Shown here piece by piece: positions 32,201-40,426 of a stretch of 43,440 nucleotides of DNA. Within the stretch, counting starts at the first letter, position 1, and the number at the start of each line of letters is the position of its first letter. The DNA comes from a virus. Location of the stretch: the IMG/VR virus record IMGVR_UViG_3300034980_000108, positions 1 to 43,440 of that record. One strand, 5' to 3'. The notes below the pieces were generated by a model that saw nothing but the letters and a program-made list of their open reading frames with translations, was not told where the DNA came from and did not search any database. Position numbers and translations under genes: made by a program.

Positions 32201-32763
32201 CCAGTAAGCAGGAAGGCAGGGTCGAAAGCGTTGACGGCCATGCGGGCTGCGAAGCCTCCAAAGCCATGGTCACTCTGGGAGATCGCAATGTCTCTCAGGT
32301 TTCGAGCGGCGTACGTTTCCGCGATTGCGTCCATATCGTCGGCAGAGTGGGCAGTGGCGAGACGGTCGTAGAACCGTTGATCTAGCTGCCACCTGTCTGC
32401 AGTGGCCACAAGCTCCTCAGCAGTCGGGGTGTATTCGGGTGCGTTCCCCGGCATCATTGCAGAGCCACCGCGACGAGAGCGCGTCTCGTATTCATCGGCT
32501 AGGTTGCCACCGAGCAGGTCCTGCCGGAACAGGTCGTCAGTGAAGGGGAACTCCAAGCCTCTGAAGCTCCCGTCTGTGTATCGCTGCACCCGGACCCAAG
32601 GGGTCTGCTGTTGTGCAACAGATGTTTCCCCCTCGGCCAGTGGCGGGAGGACCATCTCAGAGACCTTCTCTTCATCGCGCTCGGGGGTAGCTTCGGCCTC
32701 AAGATCGCCGGGGGCGTACTGAAGGACCTGCCCGAGGGCTGTGAGATATTCATCTCGTTCCAT
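29287..32763 (-). CDS. Internal virion protein (T7 gp16-like)
   Basis: 1158 residues; T7 gp16 is 1318. Identified by position (last of the internal core genes, before the fibre) and architecture: hydrophobic stretch GFGGFAARMAVNAFDPAFLLTGG, long helical middle, C-terminal GFPLNAFSKHAGFAMNVHDS. I do not see the lytic transglycosylase domain that starts T7 gp16. Forms part of the ejection tube. Confidence 0.75.
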   Translation of the reverse strand: MERDEYLTALGQVLQYAPGDLEAEATPERDEEKVSEMVLPPLAEGETSVAQQQTPWVRVQRYTDGSFRGLEFPFTDDLFRQDLLGGNLADEYETRSRRGGSAMMPGNAPEYTPTAEELVATADRWQLDQRFYDRLATAHSADDMDAIAETYAARNLRDIAISQSDHGFGGFAARMAVNAFDPAFLLTGGTAGAIMKVGRGATRLGNAMRAAGAGFAADTPLELVRHQVDPATTWAQTAIAVIGSTTLSGAFGSLGRGLDEADVKSLDNAAADAVDYFGQESGSVGAAQLKPIMRELEDGSGTWVAEGAPEQLQATIPGTSWGIGVFGTPLNYLQRSVDSVTRDLGARLSWNPFSGGTQRQTAFEAQRRINDAIGSFVREGRSHMRAYFKAQGNLSWTGAPTTLQKQEFNVLVGQVLSGVRTSTDANVNAAVRVWRAANDDTLSYVKNEFHNGPGSQGDAGRGLDEWAEIESDPSYMMRMFSQDGFRRIQNTMGGNKGVANRLTDVVFRSNREWLEAAAERFNLGRSGKPDATGRIKDPLTGYQMARRIANQYAKTVEKLTNPAMKDNVSPHKPVSFADRNAAREIVRDTFNDGHEFGDNIEDAIDMMMDLLAPVKKGGGTESPRARSRLTLHLDAENDKDLLDMFEWDAELTGMTYRRQLSGYAGFLRAGFSSISEFDSMLRKIGDNTSGTSAARQKRGRKEREQLGHMRDMILGRAEPSMFKSDTYNFIMNQIRRSNFANLMSNVGFLGLSEFGGALVKVGPIRLFRQFPAFLDYYKKARAGDPEASKSLFALSDVIMGHGSTQLRSSLQAKANRYEGDFEDMIDPANRVQERIDTLTRKSANATSRWSGMGPLSEYLRMAIATADAQDWVKAARKGKPLYEPRRMRAMGIDDEMWTRISNQLRRTEDTKSPDTGQSVPEFDLARWDDPEALNVWINAIDRNTRRLVLEGDLGGQALIMRRSPFLQLIFQFLGFPLNAFSKHAGFAMNVHDSRAAAETIAMSFGGSIGYMARVAAQGAALDDERERREFLEERMTWDETAKAAFYYSAHASVFPNLIDGGLSALNEAGIDEIGGQEIGPIFSKSRASGLAGDPLSGNASRSRFYSMIGATGDLFTGQPFSDSDVNNLVGAFAPLGKHVAVQALLNRATEVLPEEPED

Positions 32764-32781
32764 GCTGTCTCCTAGTCTGGG

Positions 32782-34962
32782 TTAGTACCGCCTTCCTGCG
32801 CCGCGTTGGGGCAAACTGGAAGACATGTCGATATCGGTGGATGGGTTGAGAGCATCCTCGGCAGCCCGTTGGTTGCTTGCGGCATGCTCGGCTTGCTCAA
32901 GATTGGCGAGGTGGCGGTCCCGTACTTCGGACGCGCGTCGGATAGCCTCGGCTGTGTAGAAGTTCACACTCCCGTCAGGAGCATGGACGATGTATGCGTT
33001 CCCACCAGCGTGATCCATGGTGTACCCTTCGATGCCTTCAGTGCCTGCCAGATCGGCGAGACCGTTCAGGAATGAAGTGGAACGCTCATGCCACTTGGTA
33101 GGTGTTTCTCGGGACATAGTAGGGTCGGCCATAGGGCCATTTGGAAGGGCGAGGATGGAGCCGTTCACGACTGTGTGCTCAGACTGGTAGTCAGCCTGCG
33201 CCATCGCGATTGCGTCTTCCTGTCCCATGTACGCGGTGTATTCGTGGACGCGATCGCCTACCCAAGCCTGAGCGGCGTTGTACGCAGGGTCGACAGTGTT
33301 CGGGTCCAGACGTCTCCAGAAGAGACCACGACGCCCGCCAGTTGCCGGGTCATCGACTTCAAGGTTGCGCACAGTGTCGCGAAGAAGCCTGCTGGTGTCT
33401 TGGAGACGGGGTCTGTCCATATCCACGAACGCGACAGCTCTTGTTGCAGCTTCAGCCGGGTCAAGATCGGGGTCGCGCTGGATGTAGCGATCCATCTGTT
33501 CGAAGACGGAACGTGAGCGAGGGTCAGTGACGTACCGCCGAGCTGTGACTGGGTCCATGTTTGAATACATGGTGTAGCCTTGGGCGACATCAGGGGCACT
33601 GGAAATAATCCCTTCTACGGTCATCATACCGCCAAGGCCATCGAGATACCGCTGGAGCATCGGGTCGTGAAGGTCACCATCAGCGAGGCGCTGGGTGTAC
33701 ACTCGGTACTTCTCACCCTCTTCAGCCGGGACGGCCAAGGGGTTCTCTCCGAGGTACTGGTCACGGAAGTATCGGGTGGCACCTTCGATCCGCTCGTTGC
33801 GGCTGTAGTGGACATTCGTACCTGTGGCGTCATCAGTGAGATCGATGTCGGTAATCTCCTCGCCCCGGCCAGCAACCAGAAGGTCTATGGCAGAGCTGTC
33901 GCTTTCAGCGCGAGAGGTACGGCGGAACCATCCAGTGTGTTGTTGGCGAGCTTGGGTCTGTCGGTTGTTCTGATCCGAGTACCACCGCTCATGAACCATG
34001 GACTGCATGCTCTCAGGGAGGCTCTCGAAACGAGGGTCACTGTGAAGCTGATCCAGTGTCGCACCTTCGCGGATGACATCATAGAGATCAGTCCGGGTCT
34101 GGATGTGACCGTCTTGTGCGTTCTGTCGCGCACGGAGGTCAGCCTGTTCACGATAGCCTGCGACTTCTGACATCACATTGGCATCTTCAGCCAGCGTCGG
34201 GATGCCGTCAGATCGGGACAGGTTCGCGAGGCTCTCCACGTAGTCAGCGTCACCGCGTTGGGCGGCAGCGCGCATGCTGGAGATCAGGATGCCTGTGATG
34301 TCTGTGCCACGAAGGCCCAGCTCGGAACTTCTGAGGCTCGCTACGGCCTGTCCGAGATCGCCAGTGTCTTCGAATACAGTCTGGAACTCACGACCGGCAG
34401 CCTGCACCCGAGTGGCTTCAGCTTCCTGAAGTCCCGAACGCATCTGAGCCTGAGCCCACTGGGCCCGGTACCGATCCATCTGCTCGTTCATACCGCGAGA
34501 GAAGAAGCTGTCCGAGGTGTCCGAAGGGTTCTCCTGCAGATACTGCTGGACCGCCTCTCCGTCGCTTGGATCAACACCAGCGGAGATCATCGCTGAGGCT
34601 GTGTCGTCAGCTGCTACGCGCCCGCGGTGGACCTGTAGAGCTGGGAGGATGTACGGGTTCTGCCGGAAGCGTTCTGCCAGAGGTTCACCCTCAAGGGCCT
34701 CACCGATCTGGTCGGCTGTGTACCCTTGGAAGGATGACTGTATCTGCGCGGCTTCATCAGCCCCGGTGCGCCGTAAGTCAGCGATGCGTTGATCGTGCAT
34801 CTGCGTGGCAGCACCAGTGGCAGCTCCAGTGAACTGTGCGAGACTGTCGGCCAACTGGAGGAGGCCTGTGTCTTCGGTAATGGCCGCGGGGGAGACATGA
34901 ACGCCTCCCTGAAAGCCACCCCTACGGATGCCCTCAGGGCCTGAAAGTTTCTGTTGTGGCAT
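32782..34962 (-). CDS. Internal virion protein (T7 gp15-like)
   Basis: 726 residues, T7 gp15 is 747. Helical, with tetratricopeptide-like spacing (NEQMDRYRAQWAQAQMRSGLQEAEATR, EFQTVFEDTG). Starts MPQQKLSGPEGIRR and ends with low-complexity SSSLPQRGAGRRY. Assigned by position and size. Confidence 0.75.
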   Translation of the reverse strand: MPQQKLSGPEGIRRGGFQGGVHVSPAAITEDTGLLQLADSLAQFTGAATGAATQMHDQRIADLRRTGADEAAQIQSSFQGYTADQIGEALEGEPLAERFRQNPYILPALQVHRGRVAADDTASAMISAGVDPSDGEAVQQYLQENPSDTSDSFFSRGMNEQMDRYRAQWAQAQMRSGLQEAEATRVQAAGREFQTVFEDTGDLGQAVASLRSSELGLRGTDITGILISSMRAAAQRGDADYVESLANLSRSDGIPTLAEDANVMSEVAGYREQADLRARQNAQDGHIQTRTDLYDVIREGATLDQLHSDPRFESLPESMQSMVHERWYSDQNNRQTQARQQHTGWFRRTSRAESDSSAIDLLVAGRGEEITDIDLTDDATGTNVHYSRNERIEGATRYFRDQYLGENPLAVPAEEGEKYRVYTQRLADGDLHDPMLQRYLDGLGGMMTVEGIISSAPDVAQGYTMYSNMDPVTARRYVTDPRSRSVFEQMDRYIQRDPDLDPAEAATRAVAFVDMDRPRLQDTSRLLRDTVRNLEVDDPATGGRRGLFWRRLDPNTVDPAYNAAQAWVGDRVHEYTAYMGQEDAIAMAQADYQSEHTVVNGSILALPNGPMADPTMSRETPTKWHERSTSFLNGLADLAGTEGIEGYTMDHAGGNAYIVHAPDGSVNFYTAEAIRRASEVRDRHLANLEQAEHAASNQRAAEDALNPSTDIDMSSSLPQRGAGRRY

Positions 34963-35522
34963 TAGCCTTGTCCTACTGCTGCTGCGGCGTTCATGCTCTG
35001 ACGCATCGAGTATCCACTGGCAGCTGAACTGCCGAGCTTCACGCCCAGAGCCATGAGGCTTGGACCCTTGCTCTGCTGGCGGGAGTTGATGCGAGACTGG
35101 GCGGCGTTACGGGCACCACGAGTATTCAGGCGGTGACGTTGTCCATCCAGTTCGGCATTACGGTTGATGTTGGCAACATGCTGACCTGACTGGAAGCCGA
35201 GGTCGCGCTCAAGGGCGGCTGCGGAGAGGCCACCGGCCCCACGTTCACCTGCAGAAGCCCGTGCGGCTCCACGAGCTGCGAGACCTTCTTGGCTTGCGGC
35301 GATCCGCTGTTGGGTGGCGCTCTCTTGAGCAGCCATGCTGTCGAGGTTGGCAGCTTCGATGTCACCCTGATAGGCGTCGATGGAAGCCTCTTGGTTGGCC
35401 GCGAAGGCGTCATTCATTTGGTTCGCCTGTTCCACCTGCCCCATATGTCCGACAGCAGCGGACGCCATGGACATGACTGTGGAGGCGATAGCGATTTCAG
35501 TTACACCGGGCACATAGCACAT
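34962..35522 (-). CDS. Internal virion protein (T7 gp14-like)
   Basis: 186 residues; T7 gp14 is 196. MCYVPGVTEIAIASTVMSM start with Met-Cys, Ala/Gln-rich coiled coil and a hydrophobic C-terminal GVKLGSSAASGYSM match T7 gp14 in layout. In T7 it inserts in the outer membrane during ejection. Confidence 0.8.
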   Translation of the reverse strand: MCYVPGVTEIAIASTVMSMASAAVGHMGQVEQANQMNDAFAANQEASIDAYQGDIEAANLDSMAAQESATQQRIAASQEGLAARGAARASAGERGAGGLSAAALERDLGFQSGQHVANINRNAELDGQRHRLNTRGARNAAQSRINSRQQSKGPSLMALGVKLGSSAASGYSMRQSMNAAAAVGQG

Positions 35523-35970
35523 AGCGGAACTCCTTGAACTGGGCCCCGAAGGGACCGAAAGGTTGAGGGTCTCCGATCTTGCAGCCCAGAGCTTCGAGGT
35601 ATCGGATGTGGAGGGTATTCTTGGCGTAGACGTGATGCTTCAGCTCGCCGTACTGATCGTACCAGTGGGCCAAATAGGTTCTGCCTAGAAGCAGCATGGC
35701 CTTGGCGGCGCTGAAGGTTGCCAGTTTGTCAGTCCCCATGAGCCATGGAGACCAGTGGTCACCGTCCTCGAAGATACCGAAGGCGGCGATAGGCTCTCCG
35801 TCCATAAGGGCAACGAGAGAACCGGGGAGCGCCAGAACGCGCCGAGCGAACACCTTGAATGGGTGTCGCCCGGACGCGGATAAGAACTCCTCGAAGTCAG
35901 CTGGCCGCAGATTGTCGGAGATGAACTCCAAGTCTCGGCGGGTAGCTGCAGTGACTGTGATGTTAGACAC
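35497..35970 (-). CDS. GNAT-fold protein in the gp13 position
   Basis: 157 residues. GSLVALMDGEPIAAFGI, SAAKAMLLLGRTYL and YAKNTLHIRYLEALGCKIG follow an acetyltransferase-like fold, as in T7 gp13 (internal core/morphogenesis protein) which ends with a similar NTSHIRFLKTIG stretch. Whether it binds acetyl-CoA is unknown. Overlaps both neighbours. Confidence 0.8.
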   Translation of the reverse strand: MSNITVTAATRRDLEFISDNLRPADFEEFLSASGRHPFKVFARRVLALPGSLVALMDGEPIAAFGIFEDGDHWSPWLMGTDKLATFSAAKAMLLLGRTYLAHWYDQYGELKHHVYAKNTLHIRYLEALGCKIGDPQPFGPFGAQFKEFRYVLCARCN

Positions 35971-38323
35971 GGCGTGATTTGCTTTCTACGAGGCCCCTCC
36001 ACGAGGCCGCTAGGAAGCTGCTTGGGAAGGGACTGTTGTTGGTGATGGTGAGAGACCAGAGAGAGTTCTTGGTCTTCGTCTTGATGCGGAAGGTGCCCTC
36101 CTCCAGCGGAGGTATGGACAGCGCAGTGGCACCCAGTATCTTCCCAGAGAACTCCTTCACGACTGGCGTGCGGTGCTTTGGGGTGAACGTGGCCTTGAAG
36201 TAGCCGGTGTTGGCGAAGTCGAGGGAGTAGTCCCTGACCTTCAAGGTGGCCTCGGTGTTGGCTGTAAGGCCTCCGGTGGCGCTCTGGGTCATTGGGTATG
36301 GTCGAGTGAGCTGGAACTCCTGCTCGTACGGCACACCGATCACCACATCCCATGTCGTCACATCTCCCGGTACTGAGACCACATAGGGCCCAGTCACGGT
36401 GACGGAGAGGTTCTGACCGGGGGCATGGAGATCACCGGGGCTGTACACTGTGACCACCTGAGTATCGGTGGGTGCCAGATACGGCAGCGTGAAGTCAGTG
36501 CGGTCGTTCACGCCATCATACGCGGCAGTGTATTCACCAGCCTGTACGCGGCGATCCAGCAGCGTGAAGTAATCCAAACCTGTGTCTTCGAGACCCGGAC
36601 GGAACCGTACGCGCTGGAGGTGATACCCATCGGTGCGCTGCACGACCATGTAAGCGATGTTGTCGAAGAAGTCGCAGCTCAGGATCACGTCATCAGCATC
36701 GAACTCCCAGACGCCCCAAGCTGACTGAAGCTTCTCTTCGCCACCCCAGAAGTATTTGTAGGTGTACAGCTTGTTCGGGGTATCCTCGGAGATCGCCAAG
36801 ATGATGTTCTCAAGGGTACTGCCAGTCATCGAAGTGATGCCGGTCGGCAGGAAGGTTGGGCAGTGAGCGGTCACCTCGACAGCATCCTCGGTCTGTGAGG
36901 CACCATCGACGTAGAACTCACGGACACCTGAGGCACCGTCACGGTCGAATGCGAAGTAGATGAAGCGCCCTGCACTCACCGGCCTGCAGTGAGCAGACGC
37001 TTGGAAGGCTGTGACAGGATCAAGGACTGCAGTCGAAGGCGTGAGGATGCCATCGGCTCCCATGATGAACTGAGCGTTGCGCGCAAAGAGGACCAGCTTG
37101 CGGTCGAATGCCACGGCATGCTCAAGGATCGACACTGGCGAACTCTCACCAGATGCGTCACCAGCCACCACGTCCACCGGATCGCTGTCGAGGACTTGGG
37201 TCACTGTGGTCTTGAACAGGTTGAAATAGTCACCAGCCTGAGACAGGAGGACGTTCTCGTCAGCGAGGAAGCCCAAGCGGTTCCTGAAGTAGAACATGCT
37301 GGAGAGCTTGAGGTTCGTGATCGAAGGGAATGGTGCGCTGTCGTCATCGCCCACAACTCGATCCACCCACGGGAGCGTGATAAGCTCGAAGGTGGTGTCA
37401 GGGTTGCGGACCAGCGCGACTGGCATTGTCGTAGCGTCCAGCCTTGTGATCAGACCGGGCTCAAGAGTTTCCTCCCAGACCTTACCGTTGAAGCGGACCC
37501 AGTAGTCGTCAAACGCTGACGTCTGGTCTCCGATGACCTTCAGGACCAAGCCCTCTTCAGCAGCCTCAGGGAGATCAGAGAACCTCTGAACTTCATCCTT
37601 GAATGCCTTCATGGTCTGCTTGCCTTGACCGTCCTCAACGTCGATGTCGAAGTCAGTGGCATGCGTCAGGTAGATCACAGAGCCCACACGGGTAGTCGTG
37701 AAGCCACCGCCGATGCCGCTGTGCAGCCGGGTGGCGATGTATGCAGCATCAATCTGGTCAATGTGGGCCACATCATCACCGCGAGGGGTTACGAAGGAAG
37801 CGGTATCCATCGTAGCGCCGGTCGACTTGTTCTTCAGCGTGATGGTGTACGTCTTGCCGTAGTTGCCAGCCCGTACGAACACGATGCCCTCGTTGGGGCG
37901 TGTGGGGGCTGTTGCGACGTCCGCAAGGACTGTGACTTCCCGGTTGGCGATGAAGGTGTAGTCGGCGATGGTCAGGGTCTTGAGAGATGTCGAAGGTGTC
38001 GACGTGTTGAGGTAGGCGTTGGTGGCGTTCGTGACTGGGCGTTCAGAGCCATCCACGGTGTCGTAGACTTCCACACGTCCGTTGCGGACTAGAGCCACGA
38101 AGCGGTTGTCCGTGTCCCGGTCGATAGGGAACACAGCCGGCGCGGCAGCATCCACACCTGAGATCAAGCGTTTGACATGCTCGGTCGGCGGTCGCTTAGA
38201 GAGACCCTCGACAGCATCGGACATACAGTTGGTCATGCTTTCGAGCTGGTTGAGGTAACGGGCGAGCGCCGGTTGTTCGCTCACTCCCCCGTTCAGGTTC
38301 GGGATCGGTTGATCAAGAAGCAT
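35963..38323 (-). CDS. Tail tubular protein B / nozzle (T7 gp12-like)
   Basis: 786 residues; T7 gp12 is 794. MLLDQPIPNLNGGVSEQP and the LESMTNCMSDAVEGLSKRPP segment are typical of the family's N-terminus; FYFRNRLGFLADENVLLSQAGDYFNLF and the long beta-rich C-terminal half also fit. Part of the tail nozzle. Confidence 0.92.
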   Translation of the reverse strand: MLLDQPIPNLNGGVSEQPALARYLNQLESMTNCMSDAVEGLSKRPPTEHVKRLISGVDAAAPAVFPIDRDTDNRFVALVRNGRVEVYDTVDGSERPVTNATNAYLNTSTPSTSLKTLTIADYTFIANREVTVLADVATAPTRPNEGIVFVRAGNYGKTYTITLKNKSTGATMDTASFVTPRGDDVAHIDQIDAAYIATRLHSGIGGGFTTTRVGSVIYLTHATDFDIDVEDGQGKQTMKAFKDEVQRFSDLPEAAEEGLVLKVIGDQTSAFDDYWVRFNGKVWEETLEPGLITRLDATTMPVALVRNPDTTFELITLPWVDRVVGDDDSAPFPSITNLKLSSMFYFRNRLGFLADENVLLSQAGDYFNLFKTTVTQVLDSDPVDVVAGDASGESSPVSILEHAVAFDRKLVLFARNAQFIMGADGILTPSTAVLDPVTAFQASAHCRPVSAGRFIYFAFDRDGASGVREFYVDGASQTEDAVEVTAHCPTFLPTGITSMTGSTLENIILAISEDTPNKLYTYKYFWGGEEKLQSAWGVWEFDADDVILSCDFFDNIAYMVVQRTDGYHLQRVRFRPGLEDTGLDYFTLLDRRVQAGEYTAAYDGVNDRTDFTLPYLAPTDTQVVTVYSPGDLHAPGQNLSVTVTGPYVVSVPGDVTTWDVVIGVPYEQEFQLTRPYPMTQSATGGLTANTEATLKVRDYSLDFANTGYFKATFTPKHRTPVVKEFSGKILGATALSIPPLEEGTFRIKTKTKNSLWSLTITNNSPFPSSFLAASWRGLVESKSRRV

Positions 38324-38907
38324 TACATTGGTCTCCGCTGCAGGGCCCGAGCGTTCGCAGGGTTCCTGAAGAAGCCACGAGGCTTGGCGCGCAGGTCGGA
38401 CTTGCGTAGAGCCGATTGGGCCATCGCTTCGTCCTGCTGGGTGAATTGGTTCTGTGATCCAGAGCCAGTGCCACGGGCCTGATATACACGAGCGGCGCGG
38501 ATGGTGATGTAGTACCGCGCAGAGCTGGGTAGATCGGGGAAGTCCATCATCTGACAGACGTCCAGATAGACTGGCTGGGTGAAACTGTAGGAGTTCTCTA
38601 GGAGGTCATAGAGCTTCCGTGCGCGCTCAACGAGGCTCATGGATTGCGACGTGTTGGTCGGCTTGATCCAGAGGGTGTCCGTGGGGAGGACGATCTCGTC
38701 ATTCACGTCAGGGGTGAACTTGCGGTTGAAGTCAGTGTTGAAGGCCCAGCCGCTGTCTTGGACAGTACGGGCAATCTCTTCGAGTACAGCTACAGCATCT
38801 GCAGCTTCCTCAAAGCCAGCTTCGGCAAGGGAGGCAACCGGGGCCTCGCCATCGTTCTGGAGGATGATGTTCACCGCAGCGAGTTCGGTGATCGGAGTGG
38901 TGTTCAT
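38323..38907 (-). CDS. Tail tubular protein A / gatekeeper (T7 gp11-like)
   Basis: 194 residues, T7 gp11 is 196. ELAAVNIILQNDGEAPVASL, NTDFNRKFTPDVNDEIVLPTD and the FPDLPSSARYYITIRAARVYQ segment are characteristic. Links portal to nozzle. Confidence 0.92.
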   Translation of the reverse strand: MNTTPITELAAVNIILQNDGEAPVASLAEAGFEEAADAVAVLEEIARTVQDSGWAFNTDFNRKFTPDVNDEIVLPTDTLWIKPTNTSQSMSLVERARKLYDLLENSYSFTQPVYLDVCQMMDFPDLPSSARYYITIRAARVYQARGTGSGSQNQFTQQDEAMAQSALRKSDLRAKPRGFFRNPANARALQRRPM

Positions 38908-38925
38908 CTCGTTGATCCTTATGCG

Positions 38926-38964
38926 AAAAAAAGGGGCCCTAAGAAATAAATCTCAAGGCCCCTT
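38926..38964 (-). terminator. Rho-independent terminator after the capsid gene
   Basis: Minus strand GGGGCC...GGCCCC stem with an inner loop, followed by seven T. It lies between capsid and tail tube A, the same place as T7 Tphi after gene 10, and would raise capsid over tail transcripts. Confidence 0.92.
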
Positions 38965-38983
38965 CAGGGTTAGTGGTTATGGA

Positions 38984-39961
38984 TTAGACGGGAGCGGCTG
39001 TACGGATTACGCCAGCCATCTCAGGACGCAGCTGGCCGTGGCCAACGAGCATCTTCGAGGATACGAGGGTCGAGTTGTGAGTGACCTTGTAGTCCTCACC
39101 AGTCATGCCGACCGAAAGATCGCGGACCTTCAAAGTACCAACAGCACCCGGAAGCATGGCAAGTGCCACGACGTTCCGTGCGTCTACATCGTACTTGTTG
39201 CCGTAGGTGCCGGTGACGTTAGTCTGTGGCAGACGGTTGGTCTTGATCATGTTGAAGCCGAGCAAGGAGCGCATCTTCAGAGTGCGGATGTCGGACGCCG
39301 AGCCGTAGTCAGAGCTGATGGTGTCGTTATCAGCAGCCAGAAGGGCGTACTGGGCAGGCTTCAGGAACAAGTTGCGGTCTTCGTCGGGAATGTCTTTCTC
39401 GTCGAAGTTGATACCCATGGTGACCATAGCGGCCTTCAGGATAGCCGCGTCTGTATCTGTGTCCGCGACGTCGACAACCTTACCAACTGTGCGACTTTCG
39501 TAGATGTCACCAGTACCGGCGAAACGGGAAGTGGTGTTGAGGGCAGCCTGAACACCGACGCGGGCGACGTTCTCATCGAACGCACGAGCAATCGCACGGC
39601 CATCTTCGGTGGAGAATGGCTGACGATAGTCGAAGTGAGACATCGCTTGGTCGATCTCAGTGATCGCCGAGCTGGAGTGCAGGAAGTCATCGATTGTGAT
39701 GAGGGTCTCTGCGAGGTTACCCGGCGCACCCACGATCATCGTACCGGGAGTGTGGTACTCCGCAGTCTTACCGCCGATAGACGGGAACTGGGCGGACTTA
39801 CCAGACGCGATGGTACGCGTGAAGTGTCGGTCCTTGAAGGCACAAATCTCTTCGAATGCTGTGAAGACCTCGCCACCATAAGTCTTGAGGAACAGGGCGC
39901 GATCATCACCGGCCTGATTGATTTGACCACCACGGAGTAGTGTAAAGTTAGGAGCAGCCAT
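38984..39961 (-). CDS. Major capsid protein (T7 gp10-like)
   Basis: 325 residues, T7 gp10A is 345. FLKTYGGEVFTAFEEICAF, FDYRQPFSTEDGRAIARAFDENVAR and LAMLPGAVGTLKVRDLS are family-like. One product; no sign of a gp10B frameshift site recognised. Confidence 0.93.
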   Translation of the reverse strand: MAAPNFTLLRGGQINQAGDDRALFLKTYGGEVFTAFEEICAFKDRHFTRTIASGKSAQFPSIGGKTAEYHTPGTMIVGAPGNLAETLITIDDFLHSSSAITEIDQAMSHFDYRQPFSTEDGRAIARAFDENVARVGVQAALNTTSRFAGTGDIYESRTVGKVVDVADTDTDAAILKAAMVTMGINFDEKDIPDEDRNLFLKPAQYALLAADNDTISSDYGSASDIRTLKMRSLLGFNMIKTNRLPQTNVTGTYGNKYDVDARNVVALAMLPGAVGTLKVRDLSVGMTGEDYKVTHNSTLVSSKMLVGHGQLRPEMAGVIRTAAPV

Positions 39962-40147
39962 AGCTGTGTTTCCATCTGTTGAGGTTTGGGGGTGGCCTCA
40001 ATTCCTCGTCCCGGCACAGAGGGGTGTCCTTGAGCTATCCCCCTCAGGGGAGAACTGTCAGGGCCAACGATCTGAGATATCGGAGAGGGCCAAGCTGCCT
40101 ACTAGAGAGCAGCACACACTTGGACTTCGATGGACTTCTAACTTCGA

Positions 40148-40234
40148 TGGAGCGGGGAGTGGGGGTCGAACCCACGTCTTCAGACCGGCACTAAGCCACG
40201 ACGCCTGATGCTCTAACCATTGAGCTATCCCTAC
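40148..40234 (-). tRNA. tRNA-like sequence, 87 nt, anticodon not assignable
   Basis: Good T-arm (GTGGG-TTCGACC-CCCAC), D-arm (GCTC-AATGGTTA-GAGC), acceptor with one mismatch (GTAGGGA/TCCCCGC), discriminator T and encoded CCA, and a GTCT-GA-AGAC variable hairpin. The anticodon arm does not fold normally: GGCGT/GTGCC closes a nine-base loop, and no U33-anticodon fits. A degenerate or unusual class II tRNA. Confidence 0.55.
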
Positions 40235-40235
40235 T

Positions 40236-40311
40236 TGGCTGAAACGGCAGGGATCGAACCTGCGACCACCTCCTTAACAGGGAGGCGCTCTACCCTCTGA
40301 GCTACGTTTCA
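40236..40311 (-). tRNA. tRNA-Asn (anticodon GUU)
   Basis: 76 nt, complete cloverleaf: acceptor TGAAACG/CGTTTCA, D-arm GCTC...GAGC, anticodon arm CCTCC-CTGTTAA-GGAGG, T-arm GCAGG-TTCGATC-CCTGC, discriminator G (as usual for Asn) and CCA. The first pair T-A is unusual. One base separates it from the tRNA-like sequence downstream. Confidence 0.9.
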
Positions 40312-40320
40312 ACATAAGAA

Positions 40321-40353
40321 ACCCCCGCCAAGCCACCACAGCTCGACGAGGGT
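40321..40353 (-). other. Stable hairpin upstream of the tRNA pair
   Basis: Minus strand ACCCTCGTC pairs with GGCGGGGGT (nine pairs, two G.U) around a loop with a further AGC/GCT, followed by TTTCTTATG. Either a weak terminator or an RNA processing site just before tRNA-Asn. Confidence 0.5.
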
Positions 40354-40390
40354 CTCCATTCACACACACGGTCCCGACCAAGAGACCATG
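40351..40390 (+). repeat. Inverted copy of the repeated leader element
   Basis: Plus strand CATTCACACACACGGTCCCGACCAAGAGACC then ATG, the only copy on this strand. It is enclosed by GGTCTC and GAGACC, an inverted repeat. The plus-strand ORF after it is antisense to the holin-like gene and not credible as a gene. Confidence 0.6.
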
Positions 40391-40426
40391 TACAAAAGGC
40401 AATGTAAGGGGGGAACCTGCATAGGT

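Noticed and set aside
38639-39940. 433-codon plus-strand ORF
   Set aside because: Antisense to tail tube A and capsid, crosses a terminator, no motif.
40066-40080. Plus-strand ATCTGAGATATCGGA, 12 of 15 matches to the phage promoter core
   Set aside because: About one such match is expected by chance in both strands of this length, and it points against all neighbouring genes.
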